Assembly (NCBI RefSeq): GCF_013608025.1
Contig: NZ_VDLV01000037.1
Location: 65,546-129,545, forward strand
Direction: 5' to 3'
DNA from: Pseudomonas brassicacearum subsp. neoaurantiaca
GTDB lineage: Bacteria > Pseudomonadota > Gammaproteobacteria > Pseudomonadales > Pseudomonadaceae
DNA length: 64,000 bases
In this document: positions 23,564 to 32,102 of the stretch, one piece after another
Position numbering within the stretch: the stretch's first letter is position 1
Layout: every line of letters starts with the position of its first letter
Position numbers and translations under genes: made by a program
Notes under the pieces: generated by a model
What the model was told of the DNA's origin: nothing
The model's database searches: none
Seen by the model: only the letters and a program-made list of their open reading frames with translations

Positions 23564-24502
23564 ATGAACCTCAAGTTTCTCGAAACCTTCGTCTGGGTTG
23601 CCCGGCTGCAAAGCTTCAGCCTGACCGCCGAAAAGATGTTCAGCACCCAGGCAGCGATTTCCAGTCGGATCGCGTCGCTGGAGGACGAGTTGGGCCTGCG
23701 CCTGTTCGTGCGTGATTCCCGCGGAGTGTCGTTGACGCCGGAAGGCACGAAAGTGCTCGAATACGCCGAGCAGATGCTCGAAGTCCAGCGTGCGCTCAAA
23801 CAATCGTTGGACAAGAGCACCCCGCAACAAGGCCTGGTGCGCATCGGCGTGATGGATACGGTGATCCACACTTGGCTCAGTCCGTTGATGTCCATGCTGA
23901 TGCAGGCGTTTCCCGCCGTGGAGATCGAAATCACCGCCGACGCGGCGCGCAACCTTTGCGAGCAGTTGCAGAAGGGATACCTGGACATCGCTTTCCAGAC
24001 TGACCTGGTCCGCCACGAAAGCGTGCGCAATCTCGAATTGGGGCATTACCCGATGCACTGGATCGCCGCCAGCCAATCGATCTACGCTCGGCCTTATGCC
24101 TCGCTGGCCGAAATGGCGAACGAACGCATCATCACTTTCGTCAAGCAATCACGGCCGCACCAGGATGTGCTGAACCTGCTGTACGCCCACGGCGTGAGCA
24201 CGCCGAGGGTCAGTTGCGTCAACTCGGTGTCGGCCATGACCCGACTGATACGCGACGGTTTCGGTATTGGCGCATTGCCGGCGGCGCTAGTGGCCAAGCC
24301 GCTGGCCCGTGGCGAGTTGATACAGCTGGAGCCAGGCGTGGCCCTGCCCCAACTCGATGTCGTCGCGTCCTGGCGTGCGGGCGTCGGGCTGGAACTGATC
24401 GAAAGCATCGTACACATGAGCCGCCAGGTGGTTTGCCAATACACCACGGACGTCGGACCCCAGCGCATGGTGGCCGCGGCCGGCCTGTCGGCGGTCGAAT
24501 AA
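23564..24502 (+). CDS. LysR-family transcriptional regulator A of a paralogous pair
   Basis: A 312-residue LysR regulator starting MNLKFLETFVWVARLQSF. The helix-turn-helix includes LTAEKMFSTQAAISSRIASL, and the effector domain contains RIGVMDTVIHTWLSPLMSML and GFGIGALPAALVAKPLARG. It is clearly paralogous to the LysR gene at 26021, sharing most residues of the first 70 positions and motifs such as NCVNS-like and SRPHQD. The two genes bracket a DUF1445 protein and an NTF2-like protein. ATG 23564 is chosen because the family begins MNxKFLETFVWVARL; the open frame extends upstream without a ribosome site. It probably regulates the adjacent DUF1445 gene 97 bases downstream. Confidence 0.88.
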   Translation: MNLKFLETFVWVARLQSFSLTAEKMFSTQAAISSRIASLEDELGLRLFVRDSRGVSLTPEGTKVLEYAEQMLEVQRALKQSLDKSTPQQGLVRIGVMDTVIHTWLSPLMSMLMQAFPAVEIEITADAARNLCEQLQKGYLDIAFQTDLVRHESVRNLELGHYPMHWIAASQSIYARPYASLAEMANERIITFVKQSRPHQDVLNLLYAHGVSTPRVSCVNSVSAMTRLIRDGFGIGALPAALVAKPLARGELIQLEPGVALPQLDVVASWRAGVGLELIESIVHMSRQVVCQYTTDVGPQRMVAAAGLSAVE

Positions 24503-24599
24503 CTTTTACTTGTCAGGGGGTAGCAATTTTCCTTGTTGGACGCCGTCGCCCGGGTTTTCTACAAAGGCATCTCTAATAAAAACCATGGAGATCCCCGCG

Positions 24600-25403
24600 A
24601 TGAGTCCGTCAGCCCTGTCCTTCGAACAACTGCAGCCATGTTCACCGCAAGCGTTGCGCCAGAACATCGCGGCCGGTCGATACAACGGCCACACCAGCGG
24701 CCTGGGCCAGGGGCATGTGCAAGCCAACATCGTGATCTTGCCCGGTGACTGGGCCGATGAATTCCTGCGCTACTGCACCCTCAATCGCCAGTCCTGCCCG
24801 GTGCTGGACGTGACCGAACCCGGCGACCCGTTCCTGCGCAACCTTGGCGCCCCCATCGATATCCGCCATGAGGTGCCGCGCTATCGCGTCTACCGCCACG
24901 GCGAGTTGAGCGAAGAGCCACTGGACATTGAACATCTGTGGCAGGACAACATGGTCGCTTTCGCCCTCGGCTGTTCCTTTTCTTTCGAACAACCGCTGCT
25001 TGAGGCCGGCATACGCTTGCGGCACATTGACCTGGGCCGTAACGTCGCCATGTTCCGCACCAACATCGACACACGCCCTACCGCGCGCCTGTCTGGCAAA
25101 ATGGTCGTGACCATGCGGCCGATGAAAGCGGCTGCGGCGATCCAGGCGATCCAGATCACCGGACGCATGCCCAACGTCCATGGGGCGCCGGTGCACATCG
25201 GCGACCCTTCGTTGATCGGCATTCACGCCCTCGACCGGCCGGACTACGGTGACGCGGTGCCGGTCGAAGCGGATGAAATACCGGTCTTCTGGGCTTGCGG
25301 CGTAACGCCCCAATCGGTGGTCCAGGCTTCTCGTCCGCCGCTGTGTATCACTCACGCCCCCGGATGCATGCTGGTGACGGATCTCCTGAACAGCGCCTTA
25401 TAA
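24600..25403 (+). CDS. DUF1445 (UPF0317) putative hydro-lyase / D-glutamate cyclase-like protein
   Basis: A 267-residue protein of the UPF0317/YcsI family. It has an N-terminal QNIAAGRYNGHTSGLGQGHV, then QANIVILPGDWADEFLRYC, FALGCSFSFEQPLLEAGI, RNVAMFRTNIDT and GAPVHIGDPSLIGI. The Cys in GCSFSFE and the conserved RNVxMFxT region are hallmarks of the family. A mammalian homologue domain is D-glutamate cyclase, and bacterial members are annotated as hydro-lyases, but the physiological substrate is usually unknown. ATG 24600 has GGAG nine bases upstream; an in-frame ATG at 24585 would add five residues. It lies between two paralogous LysR genes and 30 bases before an NTF2-like gene, suggesting a small inducible catabolic unit. 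Confidence 0.85.
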   Translation: MSPSALSFEQLQPCSPQALRQNIAAGRYNGHTSGLGQGHVQANIVILPGDWADEFLRYCTLNRQSCPVLDVTEPGDPFLRNLGAPIDIRHEVPRYRVYRHGELSEEPLDIEHLWQDNMVAFALGCSFSFEQPLLEAGIRLRHIDLGRNVAMFRTNIDTRPTARLSGKMVVTMRPMKAAAAIQAIQITGRMPNVHGAPVHIGDPSLIGIHALDRPDYGDAVPVEADEIPVFWACGVTPQSVVQASRPPLCITHAPGCMLVTDLLNSAL

Positions 25404-25433
25404 GGCCTTTTTTTCTAACGGATTGGAACACTG

Positions 25434-25967
25434 ATGACCACTGCGCAACGATCGATCGAGCACTACATCCACGCCAAGGAAGGCAACCGTCCGCACCTGC
25501 TGGAACAGGCCTTCACGGCCGGGGCGATCCTGGACATGGTGGTTCGCACCGGCTCCATTTCATTCCCGGATCACGTCGAAGGCCGTGGCGCGATCGGTGA
25601 CGTCCTGGTCAGCCGTTTCAACCAGACGTTCGAGAACGTCTACACGTTCTGCCTGGACGCGCCGCCTGCCAGCAACACCGAGACGTTCCAGTGCAAATGG
25701 CTGGTCGCCATGTCGGACAAGCACAGTGGCGAGGTCCGCGTCGGCTGCGGTCGGTATGATTGGCGCTTCAGTCCCTCGTCCTCGCTGGCCGAGAGACTGG
25801 TCATCACCATCGAGCACATGAAAACCTTGCCGGCAGCCGAGTTGCCAGCGGTGATGAACTGGGCTTCAAACCTGGAATACCCGTGGTGCGCCCCGAATGC
25901 CGCCGTGGGCACGGCGCCGGATTCAAGAGCGCTTGAAGACGTGGTCCAATACCTCTCAGCGGGCTGA
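25434..25967 (+). CDS. NTF2-like (SnoaL-type) protein of unknown function
   Basis: A 177-residue protein. It starts with the helical IEHYIHAKEGNRPHLLEQAF, followed by ILDMVVRTGSISFPDHVEGR and RGAIGDVLVSRFNQTFENVY, then a strand-rich core (KWLVAMSDKHSGEVRVGCG, YDWRFS) typical of the alpha+beta cone fold of NTF2-like proteins. No catalytic residue can be assigned. The C-terminus (NWASNLEYPWCAPNAAVG) is an extension beyond the basic fold. It starts 30 bases after the DUF1445 gene, same strand, and is followed by the second LysR gene after 53 bases, so these genes could be co-transcribed. It may act as an isomerase, hydratase or binding protein in the same unknown pathway. Confidence 0.65.
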   Translation: MTTAQRSIEHYIHAKEGNRPHLLEQAFTAGAILDMVVRTGSISFPDHVEGRGAIGDVLVSRFNQTFENVYTFCLDAPPASNTETFQCKWLVAMSDKHSGEVRVGCGRYDWRFSPSSSLAERLVITIEHMKTLPAAELPAVMNWASNLEYPWCAPNAAVGTAPDSRALEDVVQYLSAG

Positions 25968-26020
25968 TCTGCCTTCGGGAAGCCCAACGCCTTGTCCTTC
26001 AGTTTCGAGGAGCCGCCGAA

Positions 26021-26947
26021 GTGAACATCAAGTTTCTGGAAACGTTTGTCTGGGTCGCACGCCTGAAGAGTTTCCGGCTGACGGCGGAAAAACTCTTCAC
26101 CACCCAGGCGTCGATTTCCAGCCGGATCGCGGCCCTGGAGGACGAAATGGGCGTACGCCTGTTTCTGCGCGACTCCAAAGGCGTATCGCTGACCGCCGAA
26201 GGCCAGCGCGTGCTGGAATATGCCGAGCGGATCATGGACACCATGCAGAGCATGAAAGCGGTGATCAAGGATCCGCGCCAGGTGCGTGGCCGGATTCGGA
26301 TCGGTGCTATGGACACCGTCATCCACACGTGGCTGAGCCCGTTGGTGACACGGCTGATGGAACGCTACCCGGCGCTGGAAATCGAGCTCACCGCCGACAC
26401 CGCGAGCAACCTGTGCTCGCAACTGGAAAAGGGTTACCAGGACATCATTTTCCAGACCGACATCCTGCGCCTCGACAGCGTGCGCAACACCTTGCTGACC
26501 CGTTACCCGATGCATTGGGTGGCGCGAACCGGTTCTGTCTACGACCGCCACTACGCCTCGCTGGAGGACCTGTCGCAAGAACGTATCGTGACCTTCTCGC
26601 GCAATTCCCGGCCGCATCAGGATTTGCTCAACATGCTGCATTCGGCCAACCTCGTCTCACCGCGTATCAACTGCGTGAACTCGGCGTCAGCCATTACCCG
26701 CCTGGTTCGCGATGGCTTTGGCATCGGCGCCATGCCCGCGGCGCTGGTGGTGGGCGAACTGAACCAGGGCTCGCTGATTCTGGTGGACGGCGTGCCGCTA
26801 CCCTCGGTCATGGACATCGTCGCCAGTTGGCGGACCGGCGCGGGCATGGAGCGCGTCGAAGACATTGTCAGCCTGACCCGGGAAGTGGTCGACGAATACG
26901 TCGCACAACTCCCGGCGGAGTACCGCTTGGCGCCGAGCCAGGCCTGA
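26021..26947 (+). CDS. LysR-family transcriptional regulator B of a paralogous pair
   Basis: A 308-residue LysR protein beginning with GTG at 26021 (GAGGAG at 26007-26012). The DNA-binding region reads NIKFLETFVWVARLKSFRLT, followed by AEKLFTTQASISSRIAALED. The effector domain contains GAMDTVIHTWLSPLVTRLME and DGFGIGAMPAALVVGEL. It is highly similar along its length to the regulator at 23564, so one is probably a duplicate of the other. It sits downstream of, and in the same orientation as, the NTF2-like gene. It could regulate the DUF1445/NTF2 genes together with its paralogue, or respond to a second ligand. Confidence 0.88.
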   Translation: MNIKFLETFVWVARLKSFRLTAEKLFTTQASISSRIAALEDEMGVRLFLRDSKGVSLTAEGQRVLEYAERIMDTMQSMKAVIKDPRQVRGRIRIGAMDTVIHTWLSPLVTRLMERYPALEIELTADTASNLCSQLEKGYQDIIFQTDILRLDSVRNTLLTRYPMHWVARTGSVYDRHYASLEDLSQERIVTFSRNSRPHQDLLNMLHSANLVSPRINCVNSASAITRLVRDGFGIGAMPAALVVGELNQGSLILVDGVPLPSVMDIVASWRTGAGMERVEDIVSLTREVVDEYVAQLPAEYRLAPSQA

Positions 26948-27059
26948 GGGCTTCTCGGGCTGTCAGTGAACTGAAACATCCCCGACTTATTCTGAGGCGA
27001 GCGCACTGCAGCGAACTGCTGGCTGTGCCCACCGCTCAGGATGATCCAGGGAGTCCGCC

Positions 27060-28439
27060 ATGAAAATCAGTGTGTTCGGCAGTGGTTACGTTGGATTGGT
27101 GCAAGCCGCGGTAATGGCTGAGGTCGGCCATGACGTGGTTTGCATGGACATCGACGAACACAAGGTCGCCAACCTGCGCCAGGGCCTGGTGAGTATTTTC
27201 GAACCAGGCCTGGCAGCGTTGGTGCGCGAGGGACTGGACGCCGGGCGCCTGCACTTTACCAGCGATGAGCAACTCGCCGTGCAGCATGGCCAGGTGCTGT
27301 TCATCGCGGTCGGCACGCCATCGAGGGACGACGGTTCGGCAGACCTGCGCCAGGTGCTGGCCGTTGGCGAGGCGGTGGCGCGCTACCGCGAGCAACCGCT
27401 GATCGTCGTGGAAAAGTCCACCGTGCCGGTGGGCACCGGCGATATCCTGCGGGCGCATATCGAAAAGTGCCTGCTCAAGGCTGGGCGCCTGTTGCAGTTC
27501 GATATCGTCTCCAATCCCGAATTTCTCAAGGAAGGCTCGGCGGTCGCCGATTGTCGTCGCCCTGATCGCATCGTCATCGGCTGCGAGCGTGATGAAGTAC
27601 GCGAGACCATGCGCGACCTGTACGCCCCGTTCAACCGCAACCACGACCGGGTCCTGTTCATGGACCTGCGCAGCGCGGAACTGACCAAATACGCCGCCAA
27701 CGGCATGCTCGCCACCAAGATCAGCTTCATCAATCAGATCGCCGAACTGGCGGAGCACCTCGGGGCAGACATCGAGTCCGTGCGCCTGGGTATCGGCGCC
27801 GACTCACGGATCGGCTACCACTTCATTTATCCGGGGTGCGGTTACGGAGGCTCGTGCTTTCCCAAGGACATGCGCGCCTTGATCTACACGGCCGAACAAG
27901 CCCATTGCTCCAGCGACCTGCTGCAAGCGGTGGAGACAATCAACCTGCGACAAAAACACAAGCTGTTCGAACGCATCAAGGCGTTCTATAAAGGCGACCT
28001 GCGGGGCAAGACCTTCGCGTTGTGGGGCCTGGCCTTCAAGCCCAACACCGACGACATGCGCGACGCGCCGAGCCGCACGCTCCTGGAATCGCTGTGGGCC
28101 GCCGGGGCGAGTGTTCGCGCGTTCGACCCCGAGGCGATGCAGCAAACCCAGTTGCTCTACCCCGACGAGCCGAAACTGATGCTTATGGGCACCCCGGAAT
28201 CGGTCTTGCCGGGGGCCGACGCCCTGATCATTTGCACCGAATGGCAGCCTTTCAAGGCCCCGGACTTCCAGTTGATCCAACAACGGCTCAAGGCCCCGGT
28301 GATTTTCGACGGTCGCAACCTGTACGACCCGGAGCGCATGGCGGACAAGGGCTTCATCTACTTCCCGATGGGGCGCGGGCAATCCTGCAATTTGCCCATC
28401 GCCCAGCAGGCTTGGCTTGAGGTTTCCAAAAGCGCTTGA
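27060..28439 (+). CDS. ugd: UDP-glucose 6-dehydrogenase
   Basis: A 459-residue NAD-dependent enzyme oxidising UDP-glucose to UDP-glucuronate. It shows the N-terminal Rossmann motif SVFGSGYVGLVQAAVMAEVG, VEKSTVPVGTGD, SNPEFLKEGSAVADC and the catalytic GYGGSCFPKD loop (Cys266). The C-terminal UDP-binding domain has LWGLAFKPNTDDMRDAPS. ATG 27060 is preceded by a CAGGGAG site. It is monocistronic, with an intrinsic terminator at 28551-28586. UDP-glucuronate feeds exopolysaccharide or, together with the uronic acid epimerase at 40647, UDP-galacturonate. Confidence 0.93.
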   Translation: MKISVFGSGYVGLVQAAVMAEVGHDVVCMDIDEHKVANLRQGLVSIFEPGLAALVREGLDAGRLHFTSDEQLAVQHGQVLFIAVGTPSRDDGSADLRQVLAVGEAVARYREQPLIVVEKSTVPVGTGDILRAHIEKCLLKAGRLLQFDIVSNPEFLKEGSAVADCRRPDRIVIGCERDEVRETMRDLYAPFNRNHDRVLFMDLRSAELTKYAANGMLATKISFINQIAELAEHLGADIESVRLGIGADSRIGYHFIYPGCGYGGSCFPKDMRALIYTAEQAHCSSDLLQAVETINLRQKHKLFERIKAFYKGDLRGKTFALWGLAFKPNTDDMRDAPSRTLLESLWAAGASVRAFDPEAMQQTQLLYPDEPKLMLMGTPESVLPGADALIICTEWQPFKAPDFQLIQQRLKAPVIFDGRNLYDPERMADKGFIYFPMGRGQSCNLPIAQQAWLEVSKSA

Positions 28440-28610
28440 TTTATTACCTCAAAATTAATGCACTCAACCAGCATTAATATGAATTTGTAAGCCAGGGGGG
28501 CGGACGGCACACTGTGCACCGTTCCTCCCCCAACTGTTGGAACACTTAAAGGGCTTTCTGGGATCTCCCCGTAAGCCCCTTTTTTTGTTCGTTTTTTGGA
28601 TGTTCGCTGA
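28440..28610 (+). other. Intergenic stretch with possible short transcript
   Basis: There is no ORF of note. It holds an AT-rich segment near 28440-28495 unusual for this genome, a G-run and a CACTGTGCAC near-palindrome (28510-28519), then the terminator at 28551-28586. A short RNA ending at the terminator is possible but not shown; otherwise this is the 3' end of the ugd mRNA. Confidence 0.3.
28551..28587 (+). terminator. Intrinsic terminator downstream of ugd
   Basis: GGGCTT (28551-28556) pairs with AAGCCC (28573-28578), extended by flanking A/T pairs, and is followed by a run of seven T residues (28580-28586). It terminates ugd or a short transcript from the intergenic region. Confidence 0.75.
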
Positions 28611-29318
28611 ATGTTTTCTCGCTGGTTCCCCGCTGCTATCAATACCCGTCCTACCGAATGGAGCCGTGCCGCCATCGGCATGTCCCTCGGAACCCTGTTC
28701 AGTGTCTGGCTCTGTGGCCAGGTATTCGGCCTTGAGGTGGCACAGCACCTGATCGGCCCGCTCGGCGCCTCGGCGGTGCTGCTGTTTGCGGTGTCATCAG
28801 GCGCCCTGGCCCAGCCCTGGTCCATCTTCGGCGGTTACCTGTGTGCCTCGGTCCTCGCGCTGTTGGTGGCCCACGTTCTGGGTCGCACGCTGGAAAGCGC
28901 CTGCCTGGCGGCGGGCATGGCGTTGATATTGATGTGCTGGCTGCGCTGCCTGCATCCACCGGCGGGAGCCCTGGCCGCAACGCTGGTGCTGGCCGACCCG
29001 TCGATCATTGCCTTGGATTGGCAGGCGGTGGGGGCGGCGATGCTGGCCGGTTCTGGCCTGCTCGCCTTTGCGCTGGCGTACAACAACCTGACGCGCGTGC
29101 GCTATCCCAAGCGCGCCAGCGAGCCGGTGGCCGTGATACCGGCCGACCATCCTCCCGTCGATCGCCAAGCCATTACCGCCGAAGACTTGAAGTCGGCACT
29201 TGAGGAAATGGAAGCGTTCTTCGACGTAACCCCCGAAGATCTCGAGCAATTGATCCACGCCAGCGAGCGTTATGCCAAACGCCGCAGCATCACGGAGGTG
29301 CTGTCGGGTCGCGGTTGA
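28611..29318 (+). CDS. HPP-family transmembrane protein
   Basis: A 235-residue integral membrane protein. Four hydrophobic segments lie in residues 20-155, for example AAIGMSLGTLFSVWLCGQVF, GPLGASAVLLFAVSSG and LVLADPSIIALDW. They include the family signature CLHPPAGALAATLVL, from which HPP proteins take their name. A cytoplasmic tail follows with an acidic helix (ALEEMEAFFDVTPEDLEQLI). HPP proteins of cyanobacteria are nitrite transporters, but pseudomonad members are uncharacterised. The start ATG 28611 lies only 24 bases beyond the upstream terminator, so its promoter must overlap that element. No partner gene is visible. Confidence 0.8.
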   Translation: MFSRWFPAAINTRPTEWSRAAIGMSLGTLFSVWLCGQVFGLEVAQHLIGPLGASAVLLFAVSSGALAQPWSIFGGYLCASVLALLVAHVLGRTLESACLAAGMALILMCWLRCLHPPAGALAATLVLADPSIIALDWQAVGAAMLAGSGLLAFALAYNNLTRVRYPKRASEPVAVIPADHPPVDRQAITAEDLKSALEEMEAFFDVTPEDLEQLIHASERYAKRRSITEVLSGRG

Positions 29319-29365
29319 GCCTGTGGCTGCTATAAATATGCAGACAGGACCTGCACGTATCCCGG

Positions 29366-29395
29366 TTGTGTAATGCAAATTTGCACTGTTACGAT
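29366..29395 (+). promoter_or_regulatory. Candidate promoter with palindromic operator
   Basis: TTGTGT (29366-29371), an 18-base spacer, then TACGAT (29390-29395) resemble sigma-70 boxes. The spacer contains the perfect 12-base palindrome TGCAAATTTGCA (29374-29385), which would make a repressor operator. It lies 58 bases upstream of the 3-hydroxyisobutyryl-CoA hydrolase ATG. The regulator is not identified. Confidence 0.45.
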
Positions 29396-29452
29396 CTCGA
29401 CCGGGTACGCGCGACATTATTTATAAAGAACAATAAAAGCAGGGAGTTAGCG

Positions 29453-30559
29453 ATGACAGCTCAGGTTTCATCCCAAGCTGCGGGCCGCGTCGAAACCGCG
29501 CCTTACGAGGTGCTGGTCGAAGTCCGCAACCATATTGGCCACTTGACCCTGAACCGCCCCGCCGGCCTCAATGCCCTCACCCTGGGCATGGTGCGCAGCA
29601 TGCAGCAGCAACTCGATGCCTGGGCCCACGATCAGCAAATCCGCGCCGTGGTCCTGCGCGGCGCCGGTGACAAGGCGTTCTGCGCCGGCGGCGACATCCG
29701 TTCGCTGTACGACAGCCACAAGCAGGGCGATACCCTGCATGAAGATTTCTTCGTCGAGGAATACGCCCTCGACCTGACGATCCACCACTATCGCAAACCG
29801 ATCCTCGCCCTGATGGACGGCTTCGTCCTGGGCGGTGGCATGGGCCTGGCGCAAGGCGCCGACCTGCGGATCGTGACCGAACGCAGCCGCCTGGGCATGC
29901 CCGAAGTCGCCATCGGTTATTTCCCCGACGTCGGCGGCAGTTACTTCCTGCCGCGCATTCCAGGCGAGTTGGGCATCTATCTCGGCGTCAGCGGCGTGCA
30001 CATCCGTGCGGCCGACGCCTTGTATTGCGGGTTGGCCGACTGGTACCTCGACAGCCGCAAGCTCGCGCAGCTTGATGAGCGTCTCGATCGATTGGAATGG
30101 CATGAGACGGCACTCAAGGATTTGCAAAGCCTGCTGGCAAAAATCGCTGTGCAACAGCTCCCTGCCCCGCCCTTGGCCGATCTACGGCCGGCCATCGATC
30201 ATTTCTTCGCTCTGCCTGACGTCCCCAGCATGGTCGAGCAGATGCGCCAGGTCACCGTCGCGAACAGCCATGAGTGGGCGCTGAAAACCGCCGACCTCCT
30301 GGAGACCCGCTCGCCGCTGGCGATGGCGGTGACCCTGGAGATGTTACGCCGAGGCCGGCACCTGAGCCTGGAAGACTGCTTTGCCCTGGAGCTGCACCTG
30401 GACCGTCAATGGTTCGCGCGCGGCGACCTGATCGAAGGCGTGCGCGCCCTGCTGATCGATAAAGACAAGAACCCGCAATGGAACCCACCGACCCTGGAGG
30501 CGCTGGACGCCGCACAGGTCGCGAGTTTCTTCGATGGCTTCGATTACCACGGGAATTGA
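29453..30559 (+). CDS. 3-hydroxyisobutyryl-CoA hydrolase (enoyl-CoA hydratase superfamily)
   Basis: A 368-residue crotonase-fold enzyme, longer than simple hydratases (about 260). It contains HLTLNRPAGLNALT, FCAGGDIRSLYDSH (oxyanion-hole loop), GFVLGGGMGLAQGADLRIV and PEVAIGYFPDVGGSYFLPR, which is the HIBYL-CoA hydrolase signature. This enzyme releases 3-hydroxyisobutyrate in valine degradation; some relatives act on 3-hydroxypropionyl-CoA. ATG 29453 follows AGGGAG at 29441-29446. The stop lies two bases before the acyl-CoA dehydrogenase start, forming a two-gene operon. The candidate palindromic promoter upstream may couple expression to branched-chain amino acid supply. Confidence 0.85.
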   Translation: MTAQVSSQAAGRVETAPYEVLVEVRNHIGHLTLNRPAGLNALTLGMVRSMQQQLDAWAHDQQIRAVVLRGAGDKAFCAGGDIRSLYDSHKQGDTLHEDFFVEEYALDLTIHHYRKPILALMDGFVLGGGMGLAQGADLRIVTERSRLGMPEVAIGYFPDVGGSYFLPRIPGELGIYLGVSGVHIRAADALYCGLADWYLDSRKLAQLDERLDRLEWHETALKDLQSLLAKIAVQQLPAPPLADLRPAIDHFFALPDVPSMVEQMRQVTVANSHEWALKTADLLETRSPLAMAVTLEMLRRGRHLSLEDCFALELHLDRQWFARGDLIEGVRALLIDKDKNPQWNPPTLEALDAAQVASFFDGFDYHGN

Positions 30560-30561
30560 AC

Positions 30562-31713
30562 ATGCACGACCTTGAGCTGACCGAAGAACAAGTGATGATC
30601 CGCGACATGGCCCGTGATTTCGCCCGCGGTGAGATCGCCCCCCATGCCCAAGCCTGGGAAAAGGCTGGCTGGATCGATGACGCTCTAGTGGCGAAGATGG
30701 GCGAGTTGGGCCTGTTGGGCATGGTGGTGCCCGAGGAATGGGGCGGCACTTACGTCGATTACGTCGCCTATGCCCTCGCCGTGGAAGAAATCTCCGCAGG
30801 CGACGGCGCCACCGGGGCGTTGATGAGCATCCACAACTCGGTGGGTTGCGGGCCGGTCCTGAATTTCGGCACCGATGAACAGAAACAGACCTGGTTGGCG
30901 GACCTGGCCAGCGGCCAGGCAATTGGCTGCTTCTGCCTGACCGAACCCCAGGCCGGTTCCGAGGCGCACAACCTGCGCACCCGGGCCGAGCTGCGTGATG
31001 GCCAGTGGGTGATCAACGGCGCCAAGCAGTTTGTCAGCAATGGCAAGCGGGCGAAGCTGGCGATTGTCTTTGCCGTGACGGACCCGGAACTGGGGAAGAA
31101 AGGCATTTCGGCGTTCCTGGTGCCAACGGACACCCCAGGGTTCAACGTTGATCGCTCAGAACACAAGATGGGCATCCGCGCGTCAGACACCTGCGCGGTG
31201 ACGCTGAGCAACTGCACCGTTCCCGAGGCCAATCTGCTCGGCGCCCGTGGCAAAGGCCTGGCCATCGCCCTTTCCAACCTCGAAGGCGGCCGTATCGGCA
31301 TCGCCGCCCAAGCCCTGGGCATCGCCCGCGCGGCGTTCGAAGCGGCCCTGGCCTACGCTCGCGATCGGGTGCAATTCGACAAGCCGATCATCGAGCACCA
31401 GAGCATCGCCAACCTGCTGGCCGACATGCACACCCGCCTGAACGCCACCCGCCTGCTGATCCTCCACGCCGCCCGGTTGCGCAGCGCGGGCAAGCCGTGC
31501 CTGTCGGAGGCGTCGCAAGCCAAGCTGTTTGCTTCGGAAATGGCCGAGAAAGTCTGCTCGTCGGCGATACAGATCCATGGTGGGTATGGGTATCTCGAGG
31601 ATTATCCGGTGGAGCGCTACTACCGGGATGCGCGGATTACCCAGATCTACGAAGGATCGAGCGAGATTCAGCGAATGGTGATTGCCCGGGAGCTGAAGCA
31701 CTACCTGGTGTGA
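30562..31713 (+). CDS. Acyl-CoA dehydrogenase (probable isobutyryl/short-branched-chain type)
   Basis: A 383-residue FAD-dependent dehydrogenase. It has CLTEPQAGSEAHNLRTRA, GIRASDTCAVTLSNCTVPE, LGIARAAFEAALAYARDRVQ, SEMAEKVCSSAIQIHGGYGY and the catalytic-base region YEGSSEIQRMVIARELKH. The glutamate in YEG is where short-chain dehydrogenases place the catalytic base. Coupling with 3-hydroxyisobutyryl-CoA hydrolase suggests oxidation of isobutyryl-CoA to methacrylyl-CoA in valine catabolism. Other short branched substrates cannot be excluded. It shares fold and much sequence with the dehydrogenase at 32889, which belongs to the convergent operon. A tandem REPIN array starts 12 bases after its stop. 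Confidence 0.87.
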   Translation: MHDLELTEEQVMIRDMARDFARGEIAPHAQAWEKAGWIDDALVAKMGELGLLGMVVPEEWGGTYVDYVAYALAVEEISAGDGATGALMSIHNSVGCGPVLNFGTDEQKQTWLADLASGQAIGCFCLTEPQAGSEAHNLRTRAELRDGQWVINGAKQFVSNGKRAKLAIVFAVTDPELGKKGISAFLVPTDTPGFNVDRSEHKMGIRASDTCAVTLSNCTVPEANLLGARGKGLAIALSNLEGGRIGIAAQALGIARAAFEAALAYARDRVQFDKPIIEHQSIANLLADMHTRLNATRLLILHAARLRSAGKPCLSEASQAKLFASEMAEKVCSSAIQIHGGYGYLEDYPVERYYRDARITQIYEGSSEIQRMVIARELKHYLV

Positions 31714-31724
31714 CGACTGGAAAG

Positions 31725-32083
31725 CTTCGCGAGCAGGCTCGCTCCCACAGGGTTTGATGGCGTACGCAAATGGCGCGTACACCACAAATCCACTGTAGGA
31801 GCGAGCCTGCTCGCGAAAGCGGTAGGTCTGTCACTTCAATGCCGAATGTACCGCCGCCTTCGCGAGCAGGCTCGCTCCCACAGGGTTTTGAGGTGTACAC
31901 GGACGTCACGTGTACCCAGATCCACTGTGGGAACGAGCCTGCTCGCGAAAGCGGTGGGTCTGTCACTTCAATGCCGAATGTACCGCCGCCTTCGCGGGCA
32001 AGCCCGCTCCTACAGGGTTTTGAGGTGTACACGGACGTCGCGTGTACCCAGATCCACTGTGGGAGCGAGCTTGCTCGCGAAAG
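31725..32083. repeat. Tandem array of three REPINs, family 2
   Basis: Three consecutive units of about 132 bp (starting 31725, 31858 and 31990). Each is an inverted pair of REP palindromes of the form GCGAGCNNGCTCGC with CCCACAG/CTGTGGG flanks. The inter-unit spacers share nearly identical text (TCTGTCACTTCAATGCCGAA repeated). It fills the 389-base gap 31714-32102 between two convergent genes; I see no gene in the gap. Units 2 and 3 are most alike, including the GTGTACACGGACGTC loop segment, so the array probably grew by unequal duplication. Confidence 0.88.
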
Positions 32084-32102
32084 CGTCAGTTCTGGCGCCG
32101 CA

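Noticed and set aside
31725..32083. Possible CRISPR array
   Set aside because: The spacers are repeated rather than unique, the units are 132 bp inverted pairs and no cas genes are near. It is a REPIN array.
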